Origin: Macrococcus sp. 19Msa1099 | GTDB taxonomy: Bacteria; Bacillota; Bacilli; Staphylococcales; Staphylococcaceae | Direction: 5' to 3' | NCBI GenBank assembly: GCA_019357535.2 | Contig: CP079957.1 | Coordinates: forward strand, 1-64,000 | Length of the DNA stretch: 64,000 nt | Shown here: in pieces, positions 1 through 7,872 of the stretch | Layout of the letters: every line of letters begins with the position of its first letter | Position numbering within the stretch: position 1 is the stretch's first letter | Notes under the pieces: model-generated | Told to the model about the DNA's origin: nothing | The model's database searches: none | What the model saw: the letters and a program-made list of their open reading frames with translations, nothing else | Translations under genes and position numbers: made by a program

Positions 1-1491
1 ATGTATGGAGAAAAACTGAATATGCTAGAGATCTTTGAGAAGATGACGAACGGGGGACTATCTGTAAAGCGTCCTAAAGGGTCAAAGTTCGCATTCAGTG
101 AGCCTGTTTCTGTCTTCAGACCTGGAAAAGTGATTGGTATCAATACAAAGTCTGGTCTGAAAGGGGCAAAAGGCTTAATCATCGGCTCAGTAGAGGCATT
201 AGTAGATAATCATAATACGTTTACTCATATTACGCCAAATGTATTTCGTTCAGCGAAATATATTGGTGATGATAAGGTAATAGGTCATAGAGAAGATAAC
301 TTAAAACAGATAAATGCATTTGTAATTGATATTGATGGGATTGATAAAAACAAGGTAAAACGTACGGATGTCGTATTCAGAGGGATGGAAGCAGGTTTAC
401 AGCCAACAATCATTTTAGATACGCCTAACGGTTACCAGGTACAGTATTATCTTAAAAACCCAATCTTTATTAAAAAGAATGATAATAAAGCAGTAAAGAT
501 GGCAAAGAGAATCAGCATGAACCTCAGAGAACACTACAGACAGGTGTTTGAAGAAGTTGACATGGCATGTAATCACTTTGGATTCTTCAGATGCCCAAAA
601 GAAGAAAATATTTTGTCATACAGCCCGAACTCAATTCATTCATTAGACCAATTTATTGAGTTCTCTATGGAGTTTGAAAAATTAAATATCGAGAGTAGAA
701 AATTGACTAAAGATACAGCAAAGGTCTATGATTTCGCATCTCTACGAAGCATTCATGAACCATGGTTCCACATGCTTATTAACTGTACCCACATTAAGGG
801 GAGTAACGGACAGATCGGACGTGACAATGCAATATTTACTATGAGCCTTCAACTCTATGCTGGAAAAGTTGAAAAAGAGGAGGCTCTGTTAATGATGCAG
901 AAATTTAACAGTAATCTTGAAGAACCATTAGACGAAAATATTGTTGTACAGAAAGTAAACAGCGCTTATTCAGGGCAATATAAAGGTGCTAAAAAGCAAT
1001 TTATTGACCTATTATTGTATACTTGGTGCGAAATTACAGACAATGACAAGAACAATTACTTCTTCAGACACCATGCAAAGCCAAGAGAAGAGCGTGAAAG
1101 ATCTCATTGGTATGAGTGGGAAGGGGATATGATTCGTTTTATCAATGAGAATGCGGAAAAAGGTAAGGTTGTAATGCGTCCTAAAGAGGTTATAAGTGCG
1201 TTAAACATACCAAGATCAACGTATTATGATGTCCTGAAGCTAACTAAAACAGTATTAATAAGCAAAGAAGGAAGTAAGGTTGTACTTGCAACAAAAGCAT
1301 CCCTATACAACTATATTCAGACATTAATCGAACAGAATAAGAACCTGAAGGCTCAATATCGTATGTATTTAACAAAAGTGATGCCTTATTTAAACCTGCA
1401 AGAAAAAGAACAGATTATCAGACATTTTACAATCGCCAGTGATGGGTTGAAACACGATGAAATCAACGATTTAGGTGTAAAATTAGAATAA
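1..1491 (+). CDS. rep: Inc18-type replication initiation protein
   Basis: A 496-residue protein that probably initiates theta replication of this plasmid. Length and motif order match the RepE/RepR/RepS proteins of Inc18 plasmids such as pAMbeta1 as I remember them: TFTHITPNVFR near residue 75, DNLKQINAFVIDID near 100, VDMACNHFGFFRCPK near 190 and IGRDNAIFTMSL near 275. The middle resembles the primase-C-terminal type fold and the end carries a probable HTH (PRSTYYDVLKLTK). The window starts on the start codon, so the usual Inc18 copy-control region (antisense RNA and Cop protein) is not visible. Inc18 origins lie just downstream of rep, which fits the AT-rich stretch that follows. Confidence 0.85.
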   Translation: MYGEKLNMLEIFEKMTNGGLSVKRPKGSKFAFSEPVSVFRPGKVIGINTKSGLKGAKGLIIGSVEALVDNHNTFTHITPNVFRSAKYIGDDKVIGHREDNLKQINAFVIDIDGIDKNKVKRTDVVFRGMEAGLQPTIILDTPNGYQVQYYLKNPIFIKKNDNKAVKMAKRISMNLREHYRQVFEEVDMACNHFGFFRCPKEENILSYSPNSIHSLDQFIEFSMEFEKLNIESRKLTKDTAKVYDFASLRSIHEPWFHMLINCTHIKGSNGQIGRDNAIFTMSLQLYAGKVEKEEALLMMQKFNSNLEEPLDENIVVQKVNSAYSGQYKGAKKQFIDLLLYTWCEITDNDKNNYFFRHHAKPREERERSHWYEWEGDMIRFINENAEKGKVVMRPKEVISALNIPRSTYYDVLKLTKTVLISKEGSKVVLATKASLYNYIQTLIEQNKNLKAQYRMYLTKVMPYLNLQEKEQIIRHFTIASDGLKHDEINDLGVKLE

Positions 1492-1640
1492 AATACATTT
1501 TGTCCGTTGTCCCTTACATAAATATATTTTTATATAGACTTGTGTAGTTATATATTATGAAATATATATAAATATATTTTCGACTATATACGAACATTTG
1601 TTTGTACGAACATACGTTTGTGTTTTGGGAGCATTTATGT
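1492..1640. other. Putative replication origin, AT-rich
   Basis: The bases directly after rep begin with TTTTGTCCGTTGTCCC and pass into a very AT-rich run (1520-1585) ending in two tandem imperfect palindromes. In pAMbeta1-type plasmids the origin sits immediately 3' of rep, so this is the expected place. Location is inferred from that family rule; no experiment-independent proof is visible. Confidence 0.5.
1590..1621. promoter_or_regulatory. Two tandem LexA-like boxes / 16-bp direct repeats
   Basis: Two adjacent 16-bp repeats, ACGAACATTTGTTTGT and ACGAACATACGTTTGT. The second contains CGAACATACGTTTG, a full match to the Gram-positive SOS box CGAACRNRYGTTYG; the first has one mismatch. They lie about 100 bp after rep and 170 bp before the next gene. 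They could be LexA operators, or origin repeats bound by Rep that resemble them. Confidence 0.5.
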
Positions 1641-1794
1641 TAATCTTGTTAATGTAAAGAAAACAGTTGTATTCCCAGTATATTTTAGTATCATAGTTAC
1701 CATAAAAAACTTTTTAGAATAAAATAATATATTATGCTATTCATATATATAGCTTATTGGTATAATAGTATTATAACTGATGGAGGAAATGCCT

Positions 1795-2271
1795 ATGAAA
1801 AAGAGTGTTATTGGTGGTCTATTAGGATTGTCATTAATATTAACTGCATGTGGATCTAATCAGGAAGGTGATGCTGCATTGAAGGGTAAAACCTTTGAAG
1901 CAACGCAAGGTGGAGATAATGAATATCTCTTAACTTTCAGAGATGATGGTACATTGCAGGTTAAAGAGAATGGTAATCTAGGTAGAACTGATGAAGGTGA
2001 ATACAAGGTTTCTAAGGAGAAATCAAAAGATGGTTATTACCATGTTACTTTCGATAAGTTAGAGCAAGGTGCTGGTTATGTTAATGATGAGCCAACAGCA
2101 GGTTATTGGGCTTTAGATAAAGATAATAATAATAATCCAGTATTACGGTATGTAAAAAAAGATTGTTTGTATAATCCAGAAAATATGAAGAAGAAGAAAT
2201 GTAAGATAACTATTTCTACAACTGATAAATCTAATGACGATTCATTGGATGTATACTTAAAGGAAAAATAA
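1795..2271 (+). CDS. Small plasmid lipoprotein, unknown function
   Basis: A 158-residue secreted lipoprotein. The N-terminus is a lipoprotein signal (MKKSVIGGLLGLSLILTACG) with lipobox LTAC, so Cys is predicted to be lipidated and the protein anchored on the outer face of the membrane. The mature part is polar, with repeated charged residues and a C-terminal pair of Cys in a lysine-rich stretch (KKDCLYNPENMKKKKCK). The ATG at 1795 is chosen over the in-frame ATG at 1780 because GGAGG at 1782-1786 stands 8 nt before it. A TATAAT at 1761-1766 could be the -10 element; no good -35 is visible. Function is not recognised. Confidence 0.7.
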   Translation: MKKSVIGGLLGLSLILTACGSNQEGDAALKGKTFEATQGGDNEYLLTFRDDGTLQVKENGNLGRTDEGEYKVSKEKSKDGYYHVTFDKLEQGAGYVNDEPTAGYWALDKDNNNNPVLRYVKKDCLYNPENMKKKKCKITISTTDKSNDDSLDVYLKEK

Positions 2272-2335
2272 GTTTGTTATATAAATTTAATTTTATATAA
2301 ATTTTTTAATTGTGGAAAAACTTTGGTGTATTATG

Positions 2336-2364
2336 TTGACTTAAAGATAAATGTAACTTATTAT
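2336..2364 (+). promoter_or_regulatory. Sigma-A-like promoter for the 2.4-kb leader
   Basis: TTGACT (2336-2341), a 17-bp spacer and TATTAT (2359-2364). Transcription would start near 2371, just before the left arm of the long inverted repeat that begins at 2386. Confidence 0.55.
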
Positions 2365-2682
2365 CGAATATAACAAAACCTGTTTTTTGACAATTAAAAA
2401 AGGGGACGGACGGATAAGTGCTCCAACACTTATCTATCCTGATCACCAACAGCTACTGCAAATAGCTATTGGCTTATCCCCTCTAAACCCTGTGCTACAA
2501 ATACTATAGATTGCGGCTATAATATTTGTTATGCACAGTATCTCAATAATAAACTATAACTGTGTTTTATTCAATACAGTAAATCTGTGTTGTATGACGT
2601 TCTGTCTACAATTATAGAGTTATAAACCTTACTTCTTTCTTTACGTTGTTAAAAAGAATTAGAGGGGAGGTGTTATTAGTTT

Positions 2683-2727
2683 ATGATAAAGATGAATTTA
2701 GAGGATAGAGGACTTGCTGATAGCTGA
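2683..2727 (+). CDS. 14-codon leader peptide candidate
   Basis: ATG at 2683 with a strong ribosome site (AGGGGAGGTG, 2672-2681, very close to the ATG) encodes MIKMNLEDRGLADS. The stop codon lies inside the terminator hairpin 2708-2749, so a translating ribosome would disrupt the stem. This is the usual arrangement of a translation-coupled attenuator. Only sequence evidence supports it. Confidence 0.4.
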   Translation: MIKMNLEDRGLADS

Positions 2728-2755
2728 AAATAGCTGTTGGTGGGTCCTCTTTTTT
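2708..2755 (+). terminator. Intrinsic terminator / attenuator
   Basis: GAGGAC (2708-2713) pairs with GTCCTC (2744-2749), with an inner AGCT/AGCT stem, followed by TTTTTT. It lies about 80 bp before the next gene and overlaps the end of the leader ORF. Confidence 0.7.
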
Positions 2756-2836
2756 AGTTGTCAAAGCAGGCAACGTTATTCCCGTACAGTCAATTAATCA
2801 TTCCCAAAGTGATTAATAATAAAGGAGTTGTTATTT

Positions 2837-3172
2837 ATGAAAACAGCAAATATTAATACCAGAAAATTTAGATTGATGTATAACTTTAATCATATTGTCG
2901 ATATTACAGAATTAGAAGAAAACGGTTATATGTTCAGAACTTTTAGTAATGAGGATTATGTAAACGTTGGAAATGGGATTGTGATTAGAAGACATAGAGA
3001 TAACAACAACTTTTTAAATAATACTGTAAGAATGTTACCACTAGCTGAGTTACTCAGTCAGATCAAGACAGTAAGAAATTTACAAGGTCAGATTATTTAT
3101 AAGAGACCGAATCGTGACAGACATATTAGAAAAGTGAACTATGTAAGAAAAGATAGATTGAAAAATTCTTAA
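2837..3172 (+). CDS. Small basic protein, unknown
   Basis: A 111-residue protein that I do not recognise. The C-terminal 30 residues are strongly basic (KRPNRDRHIRKVNYVRKDRLK), which suggests nucleic-acid binding. The ATG at 2837 is preferred because AAAGGAG (2821-2827) lies 9 nt upstream; the longer frame start at 2828 overlaps that site. The gene is framed by two large foldable regions, the attenuator-like leader before it and the 400-nt structure starting eight bases after its stop. That placement suggests a regulatory or establishment gene, but no function can be assigned. Confidence 0.6.
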   Translation: MKTANINTRKFRLMYNFNHIVDITELEENGYMFRTFSNEDYVNVGNGIVIRRHRDNNNFLNNTVRMLPLAELLSQIKTVRNLQGQIIYKRPNRDRHIRKVNYVRKDRLKNS

Positions 3173-3179
3173 GAATCAA

Positions 3180-3580
3180 TTCTAGCAGATTGATTTGTGA
3201 ATACATTTAAAGTGATGTAGACACAATATAGTACTTTGACAACTAAATAACATGACTCTGTGTTCATTCTTTAACTTCTAAGGATGATGAGCTGGAAACA
3301 GCCACATAAAAGCGAAAATGCTAGTGTAGAAGAAGGTCTATAAATTGAGTTACTCATTAGGGTAACAGTTATCGTTTATCTAAAAAGCGTTCATCCTCAT
3401 ATTAGTTTGCCAGGATCTGAAAAGGGAGCAAATCTCGTCATTGCGATAATCGAAAGTAGCGATGTTGATATGTAAGGTTTAGAATTCAAAGCCATAAATT
3501 CTATAGAACAGACCTAACAAAGTAAAATAATTTTTTATCATAATGAGACTTATAAGTGTTCACAAATCAATCTGCTAGAA
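3180..3580 (+). ncRNA. About 400-nt structured RNA candidate with perfect 22-bp closing helix
   Basis: Bases 3180-3201 are perfectly complementary to 3559-3580, and three more pairs (one G-U) extend the helix inward. The 350 nt inside contain many short stems: GCTG-GAAA-CAGC with a GNRA-type loop near 3290, AGC/GCT next to it, GTTAC/GTAAC near 3355, TTTGC/GCAAA near 3407-3435, TAGAATT/AATTCTA near 3480-3505, and a long-range GGATGA/TCATCC pair (about 3283 and 3393). No ORF of note fills it. The density of nested stems is unlike ordinary spacer. I do not recognise it as RNase P, tmRNA or 6S RNA. Strand is assumed from flanking genes. Confidence 0.55.
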
Positions 3581-3615
3581 AAATATAAATAAAATAAAGT
3601 ATGGAGATGATGTAG

Positions 3616-4080
3616 TTGCAAAATAATGATATTTCAGAGGATATTTTAAAAGAAATAAAGAACAAATTTAAGTACTTTAATAAAGTGTATTATAGTGAGT
3701 TGCCATTAACTTTTTCAGTGACAACAAGTTATATTGTTGTATTAAATGATATAGCTGTTTTAGAGAATGAAATACCTGGTATCAATGAAGAAATAAAGGA
3801 GCATATCAAGGTTTATATGGTTGATCATGTAAATAATGGTGGTTTCTTGAGACAAAAAGATAGAGATATCATATGTACCGATTATGATATTGATTTGAGT
3901 TGTGGGACAAAGTGTAAGGCGACAGATAATACGTATCGTTTTATTAGAGGATTAACGAAGATACCTGATTCAGAGTTATTGTTTAATCTTTTTACTAATA
4001 AAATTATTGTTTATGACATGTTAAATGACAAAATACTAAATGCTCAAAGTAATAATGATTACAGGTTGAGTTATGCATGA
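3616..4080 (+). CDS. Hypothetical protein
   Basis: A 154-residue soluble protein without recognised domain. It starts with TTG at 3616, with GGAGATGATG upstream (3603-3612). It is acidic to neutral and has two Cys in DLSCGTKCKATDNTYR near residue 95-105. The stop overlaps the ATG of the next small gene (ATGA), so the two are probably translated together. It follows the 3180-3580 structured region by 35 bp. Confidence 0.55.
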   Translation: MQNNDISEDILKEIKNKFKYFNKVYYSELPLTFSVTTSYIVVLNDIAVLENEIPGINEEIKEHIKVYMVDHVNNGGFLRQKDRDIICTDYDIDLSCGTKCKATDNTYRFIRGLTKIPDSELLFNLFTNKIIVYDMLNDKILNAQSNNDYRLSYA

Positions 4081-4229
4081 TAATCATTATAGTGCTTATA
4101 TTAATCATGTTCTATTTGCTGTATAAAAATTATCGTCTTCAGGAAAAACTTTTAACATGTCGATATGAATTAGAAAGAACAATGAATATTATAGATAAAG
4201 CAGTAAAAGAGGGATTTAAAATCAATTAA
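4077..4229 (+). CDS. 50-residue single-pass membrane protein
   Basis: ATG at 4077 overlaps the previous stop codon. The product begins with a hydrophobic helix (MIIIIVLILIMFYLLY) followed by a charged cytoplasmic-type tail of about 34 residues ending in KEGFKIN. Size and shape are those of small membrane anchors or holin-like partners. The gene is too short for a routine ORF cut-off, but overlapping start-stop coupling and a terminator covering its 3' end support it. Function unknown. Confidence 0.5.
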   Translation: MIIIIVLILIMFYLLYKNYRLQEKLLTCRYELERTMNIIDKAVKEGFKIN

Positions 4230-4250
4230 TGATTTTAAATCTCTTTTTTT
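4213..4250 (+). terminator. Intrinsic terminator
   Basis: GATTTAAAATC (4213-4223) and GATTTTAAATC (4231-4241) form an 11-bp stem followed by a T-run from 4244. The left arm is the end of the 50-codon gene. Confidence 0.8.
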
Positions 4251-4271
4251 ATTAGGAGGTGAATATATGGT

Positions 4272-4529
4272 ATGAAGCTAAATGGAGTTGCAAATATTGA
4301 TTTGCAAGAACGATTCCAGAGTATACGGTCAAACAAGATGTTTACTGAAAAAATGGCTGTTAGTATGACTACCTGGAATCGTTTTGAAATTGTGATGGTC
4401 TGTAGTAGAAGTAGAAAAGATATACATATCGTTGTAGATCAGATGTATAAGAGACATACGTATCAGCGCAGCGACTATGCGAATTATTTATGGAATAAAA
4501 GTGGATTTAAAAATAAGAAGAAAATATAA
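4272..4529 (+). CDS. Small basic hypothetical protein
   Basis: An 85-residue basic protein ending in KNKKKI. AGGAGGTGA (4255-4263) precedes two near ATGs: ATG at 4266 closes at once, so the ATG at 4272 is taken as the start. No recognised domain. It is 25 bp before the next gene and probably co-transcribed with it. Confidence 0.5.
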   Translation: MKLNGVANIDLQERFQSIRSNKMFTEKMAVSMTTWNRFEIVMVCSRSRKDIHIVVDQMYKRHTYQRSDYANYLWNKSGFKNKKKI

Positions 4530-4554
4530 ATAATAGAAATGGGAGGTGCAGTAA

Positions 4555-5463
4555 ATGAATATCAATAAAGCGAAGTTCATTGATAAAAATACTACATTTT
4601 ATTTTGATCCATCTTTAGAACGTAGAATGAAACAACTAAATATATCAGACAATGAAGATATTAATAAAGTTATTACACTTTGTCCTCGTTTATATATCAA
4701 CCATTTAACATTTGATTTGAATATAAAATCAAGATCTAGTGATTTTGAAATTAAAGTTACTTCTTTAAAAACACAAAAAGAGTATTTAAAAGCAAATAAG
4801 TTTAAGATTATTACGCCTTATCCTAATAAAAGATATTTATGTGCTGGAACATTAATTAATCGTAAAGTAAAAGAGGGTATATCATTTGTACCAGATGACA
4901 AAGATTTTTCACCATTTGATGACTTTATTAATAGAATTAACTGCAAAGAATTTAATGTTATAGAAAGAAGCAAATCTTCATTATATGATAATATTTTTGT
5001 TTCTAAAAAGGATGATGATAGAAAGAATAATGTTGATGATTATAATAAAGAATTAAAAGAAAAATATGAAATAGCTCGATATAAAATAACAGAGTGCTGG
5101 AAACTTAAAGGTAGATATGAACAGTATGATGAATTAGTATCAAATGGATTAGAAATTAATTATTTTATTTATGTACTTAGATATAAAAGAGAATATATAC
5201 AAAATATTATTTCCAGTAAACCTATTTTAGAAGTAGCAACAGCAAGTGATTCATATCAATCGAATGTTAAAAATACAATTTTGGGTCATGTTTATCAAGA
5301 TAAACTAACAACAAGTGTAAACATATATGATGATGAAGATATGATTCTAATACCAATTAATCATAATGATTTAGAATTTTTTAATTATGAAGAACAGATA
5401 TACAAGGTTAATCATCGTGAACTTAGTCATAAGCTTATAAGTATGGTACCAATATTTGAATAA
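4555..5463 (+). CDS. Hypothetical protein, 302 aa
   Basis: A 302-residue soluble protein of mixed charge with no family I recognise. It has a predicted ribosome site GGGAGGTG (4541-4548). Features seen are a lysine-rich middle (residues 150-180, KKDDDRKNNVDDYNKELKEK) and an acidic C-terminal segment. A terminator begins at its stop codon. It sits in a run of unknown genes between the rep region and the transfer genes, a common location for accessory or defence-related genes, but no activity can be inferred. Confidence 0.5.
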   Translation: MNINKAKFIDKNTTFYFDPSLERRMKQLNISDNEDINKVITLCPRLYINHLTFDLNIKSRSSDFEIKVTSLKTQKEYLKANKFKIITPYPNKRYLCAGTLINRKVKEGISFVPDDKDFSPFDDFINRINCKEFNVIERSKSSLYDNIFVSKKDDDRKNNVDDYNKELKEKYEIARYKITECWKLKGRYEQYDELVSNGLEINYFIYVLRYKREYIQNIISSKPILEVATASDSYQSNVKNTILGHVYQDKLTTSVNIYDDEDMILIPINHNDLEFFNYEEQIYKVNHRELSHKLISMVPIFE

Positions 5464-5500
5464 AAGCACTTAGATTAAGTATTCAATCTAAGTGCTTTAT
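5463..5500 (+). terminator. Intrinsic terminator
   Basis: AAAGCACTTAGATT pairs with AATCTAAGTGCTTT, a 14-bp perfect stem, with a short T-containing tail (ATTGT). Confidence 0.75.
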
Positions 5501-5519
5501 TGTAGAAAGGAGTATAACA

Positions 5520-5825
5520 TTGGGGATACCGGTATTTGTACATGAAAGTGATAGCTACACATCATGTGGTAGGGAACATGTTGAAATAATTAAAGAATAT
5601 TTACTATTATTTGATAATAAGATTATATGGTTGCATACTAATTCTTTAGCTGAAGTAAACGAATATATAGAGAAATATTATAGAGATAAAATTGAAAATG
5701 GCATTTGTATTATTGATATAACAAAAGCACATATGCTGGCACTATCCAATAAACAATCAATAAAAAATCTTATTGACGCTTTAAGTGATTTTTCAAAGAT
5801 ATCAATTGATATTGATAAAGTGTAG
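5520..5825 (+). CDS. Hypothetical protein, 101 aa
   Basis: A 101-residue protein starting with TTG at 5520, preceded by GAAAGGAG. It contains VHESDSYTSCGREHVEIIKEYL at the N-terminus (given here in part) and alternating hydrophobic strands consistent with a small alpha/beta fold. I do not recognise it. Spacing to the next gene is about 150 bp without clear signals. Confidence 0.45.
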   Translation: MGIPVFVHESDSYTSCGREHVEIIKEYLLLFDNKIIWLHTNSLAEVNEYIEKYYRDKIENGICIIDITKAHMLALSNKQSIKNLIDALSDFSKISIDIDKV

Positions 5826-5982
5826 ATTATGCATATTATTTTTAAATCTAAAGTTTAAATATTTATTTTGATAAGTTGTAACATTTGCTAAGATATATAG
5901 TTTAAGTTGTTTGTGTTTAGTGACTATTTCTAAGTGAGGATATGATTCCATATTATCTTTATAGATTAAAAATGAATGAAAA

Positions 5983-6372
5983 GTGGTGTTCAAAGTGATT
6001 AAAGAAACGATAGAGGAAGGGCATTGTTATATACGAATATATTATTACTTTATAAACAAAGGAATAGAAGCAACAATTGATTCTACATTGGTTACTGACA
6101 TTATTAGTCATGATTTGTCAAAGGGTAAAGAAACAGGTGTAATTATAAAAGAGGTTGAATATTATACCTCTAATATATTATTGTGGGCAATATCTGAAGA
6201 TAGACTTAAAGATTTAATTAAAAATGAAAAAAACTATTGGCAACAATTTTCAGACACATTAAAGAAAGAAAAAGATCCTCATTATATTCAATTCGAAAAA
6301 TTAAGTAATCAATTTAATATCGAAGGTAAGATATTTAATCTAAATCTTTCAGTTCAAACTTCTTACCCGTAG
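5983..6372 (+). CDS. Hypothetical protein, 129 aa
   Basis: A frame of up to 129 residues starting with GTG at 5983 or GTG at 5995; no strong ribosome site decides between them. The sequence has a Tyr/Ile-rich strand region (YIRIYYYF) and a Lys/Asp-rich C-terminal half. Its 3' end overlaps the 3' end of the opposite-strand gene by 38 nt. No recognised domain, so function is unknown. Confidence 0.45.
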   Translation: MVFKVIKETIEEGHCYIRIYYYFINKGIEATIDSTLVTDIISHDLSKGKETGVIIKEVEYYTSNILLWAISEDRLKDLIKNEKNYWQQFSDTLKKEKDPHYIQFEKLSNQFNIEGKIFNLNLSVQTSYP

Positions 6373-6922
6373 GTTTAGATGAATAATTTATAGAAATATC
6401 TTTATCCTTAACAGCTTCATAAATATGAGGAAAGAGCAGTTGTGTCTTTGCTAAATTCTTTGCTGATCTTGTACCACCTTTTTTTACTTTACCTAAATTT
6501 ACTTTATCCCAATTAGTAAGGCTAAGATAATATATTTTTTTACTATCTTCTATCTCGATACTATTATATATAAGTCGTCTTTCGTCATTAGATAGAATGT
6601 CTACATTTTTTGGTATCTTGCTTGATAAGTAGTCTAAGAAACTTATAAGACTAAAATTACCCTTGCCATATCTGATATTAAAGAATTTATAAAATTCACT
6701 AAATTTATTTTGAATATCTAGTGTAAACCCTTTCTTTATATCTATCTTCATAACTTGTGCATCAGATTTTCTAATGAATATAAGTTCAAAAGGTTCATCT
6801 TGTATAGAGAAAATACAGTCTGCATTAACATTATTAAACTTGATACTAAATGTTTGAAAAAATACATTATTAGTACGCATATCAATATAAAGACTTTTAA
6901 TTGAATTATAGAATTTAGACAT
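6335..6922 (-). CDS. Hypothetical protein, possibly DUF6037-like
   Basis: A 195-residue protein on the minus strand, the only one of this orientation in the first 23 kb apart from toxins. GGTGATTAC precedes the ATG. The C-terminal third (LSLTNWDKVNLGKVKKGGTR, then SAKNLAKTQLLFPHIYEAVKD) resembles what I recall of DUF6037 proteins, whose role is unknown; this is a weak identification. It ends inside the 3' end of the plus-strand neighbour, so the transcripts are antisense to each other there. Confidence 0.5.
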   Translation of the reverse strand: MSKFYNSIKSLYIDMRTNNVFFQTFSIKFNNVNADCIFSIQDEPFELIFIRKSDAQVMKIDIKKGFTLDIQNKFSEFYKFFNIRYGKGNFSLISFLDYLSSKIPKNVDILSNDERRLIYNSIEIEDSKKIYYLSLTNWDKVNLGKVKKGGTRSAKNLAKTQLLFPHIYEAVKDKDISINYSSKPTGKKFELKDLD

Positions 6923-7027
6923 GTAATCACCACCAATTAAATATTTTATTCTCAGTTCTTTTTCAATACAATAAATATAACATATAAAATGAAATGCTTA
7001 TTGGGAAATTTAAATCTTACTTTAATT

Positions 7028-7080
7028 TTTTATGTTTAAAATCATTTATATTTAAAGTATAATTATTTATAAACATAAAA
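7028..7080 (+). promoter_or_regulatory. Promoter with flanking inverted repeat (probable operator)
   Basis: TATAAT at 7058-7063 is bracketed by TTTTATGTTTA (7028-7038) and TAAACATAAAA (7070-7080), exact reverse complements. Such a dyad around the promoter fits autoregulation by the HTH protein encoded two genes on (7873). The ribosome site GAGGTGATT follows directly. Confidence 0.55.
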
Positions 7081-7092
7081 TGAGGTGATTGG

Positions 7093-7842
7093 ATGGTAGG
7101 ATTTAGTGACGATTTAAATAAGGCGATTGTAAAAGGAATTAATCAAGGGTACTCAGACTATATACTAGAAAGAGTAAAAAAAGAGGATGAAATGATTATT
7201 TCGGATGCATACTCATATATGAAAGGTAATCATATCGATACTGCCGTTGCAGAAACATTAAATAAATTAATGATTTTTGAAAAAAAGTCCGCAGGTCCTT
7301 CTTGGAAGTATCTAGAATTTAATTCGTCGGAAGAGGATTCTGATAAACGTTTTATTGTAAAAAATGAAAAATATTTTGATCCACAAAATGTATCTAAAGG
7401 TAAGGATATAAACGATAAAACTAATGATAGAGTGAGACAATATTTAAAAGATTATATATCAGACAATCCTTCTTCAGTAAGTGATTTATACATCGTCAAT
7501 AATGATAGTAATCAATTAGTATTAAATTTAAAAGATGAAGAGTTTATAGATGCTCCTGTCGAAAGAAAAGACAATAGTTTAGCATATATTGTGACATATA
7601 GTATTGATTCAGTAACGATGAGAATGAATGCTATAAAAGTATGGTTGCCAATTCCTGATAAAGATGAAGCTGTTTTAGTGGATGATTTGACCGAGTTATT
7701 GAGAGAAATTGAAAGTGCTTCTCCAAGTATGATTACTGAAGAACACATAAAGGTCCTTAGTAAAGATGAGAGTTATTATGAATTGGATGCTACAGAATAT
7801 GGTATAAGCTTAGATATTGAAGTAGAGGCGAAAAATAAATGA
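7093..7842 (+). CDS. Partner of the XRE/ImmA protein, possibly DUF5986-like
   Basis: A 249-residue acidic soluble protein. It is followed after 30 bp by the XRE/ImmA-type regulator, and both share a promoter with an inverted repeat. I recall DUF5986-type proteins next to regulators of this kind (spr1629-like repressor/antitoxin), so this could be the toxin or effector of a two-gene system; that is inference from gene order. No catalytic motif is evident. The C-terminal half has alternating strands (YIVTYSIDSVTMRMNAIKVW) that could form a beta-sandwich. Confidence 0.5.
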   Translation: MVGFSDDLNKAIVKGINQGYSDYILERVKKEDEMIISDAYSYMKGNHIDTAVAETLNKLMIFEKKSAGPSWKYLEFNSSEEDSDKRFIVKNEKYFDPQNVSKGKDINDKTNDRVRQYLKDYISDNPSSVSDLYIVNNDSNQLVLNLKDEEFIDAPVERKDNSLAYIVTYSIDSVTMRMNAIKVWLPIPDKDEAVLVDDLTELLREIESASPSMITEEHIKVLSKDESYYELDATEYGISLDIEVEAKNK

Positions 7843-7872
7843 TGACAGCCTCTAAATGAAAGAGGTTTTAAT

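Larger units (their letters stand above)
2386..2765 (+). ncRNA. Large foldable leader closed by a 20-bp helix
   Basis: Bases 2386-2405 pair with 2746-2765 over 20 bp (18 Watson-Crick, 2 G-U), enclosing about 340 nt. Inside, 2401-2482 can form a three-way junction: AGGGGA/TCCCCT closing stem, GATAAGTG/CACTTATC hairpin and CCAACAGCTA/TAGCTATTGG hairpin. GGATAAG (2412-2418) can instead pair with CTTATCC (2473-2479), so two folds compete. A further hairpin spans 2490-2538. The 3' part holds a 14-codon ORF and an intrinsic terminator whose U-run is also the right arm of the closing helix. It precedes the gene at 2837. It may be an attenuator, a standalone RNA, or a single-stranded-DNA structure. 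Confidence 0.55.

Noticed and set aside
3180..3580. Group II or group I intron as explanation of the large structured region
   Set aside because: No GTGCG-type 5' end, no domain V-like hairpin, no reverse transcriptase or homing nuclease ORF, and it does not interrupt a gene.
5802..5993. 63-codon minus-strand frame between two plus-strand genes
   Set aside because: AT-rich, no ribosome site, composition typical of a chance frame.
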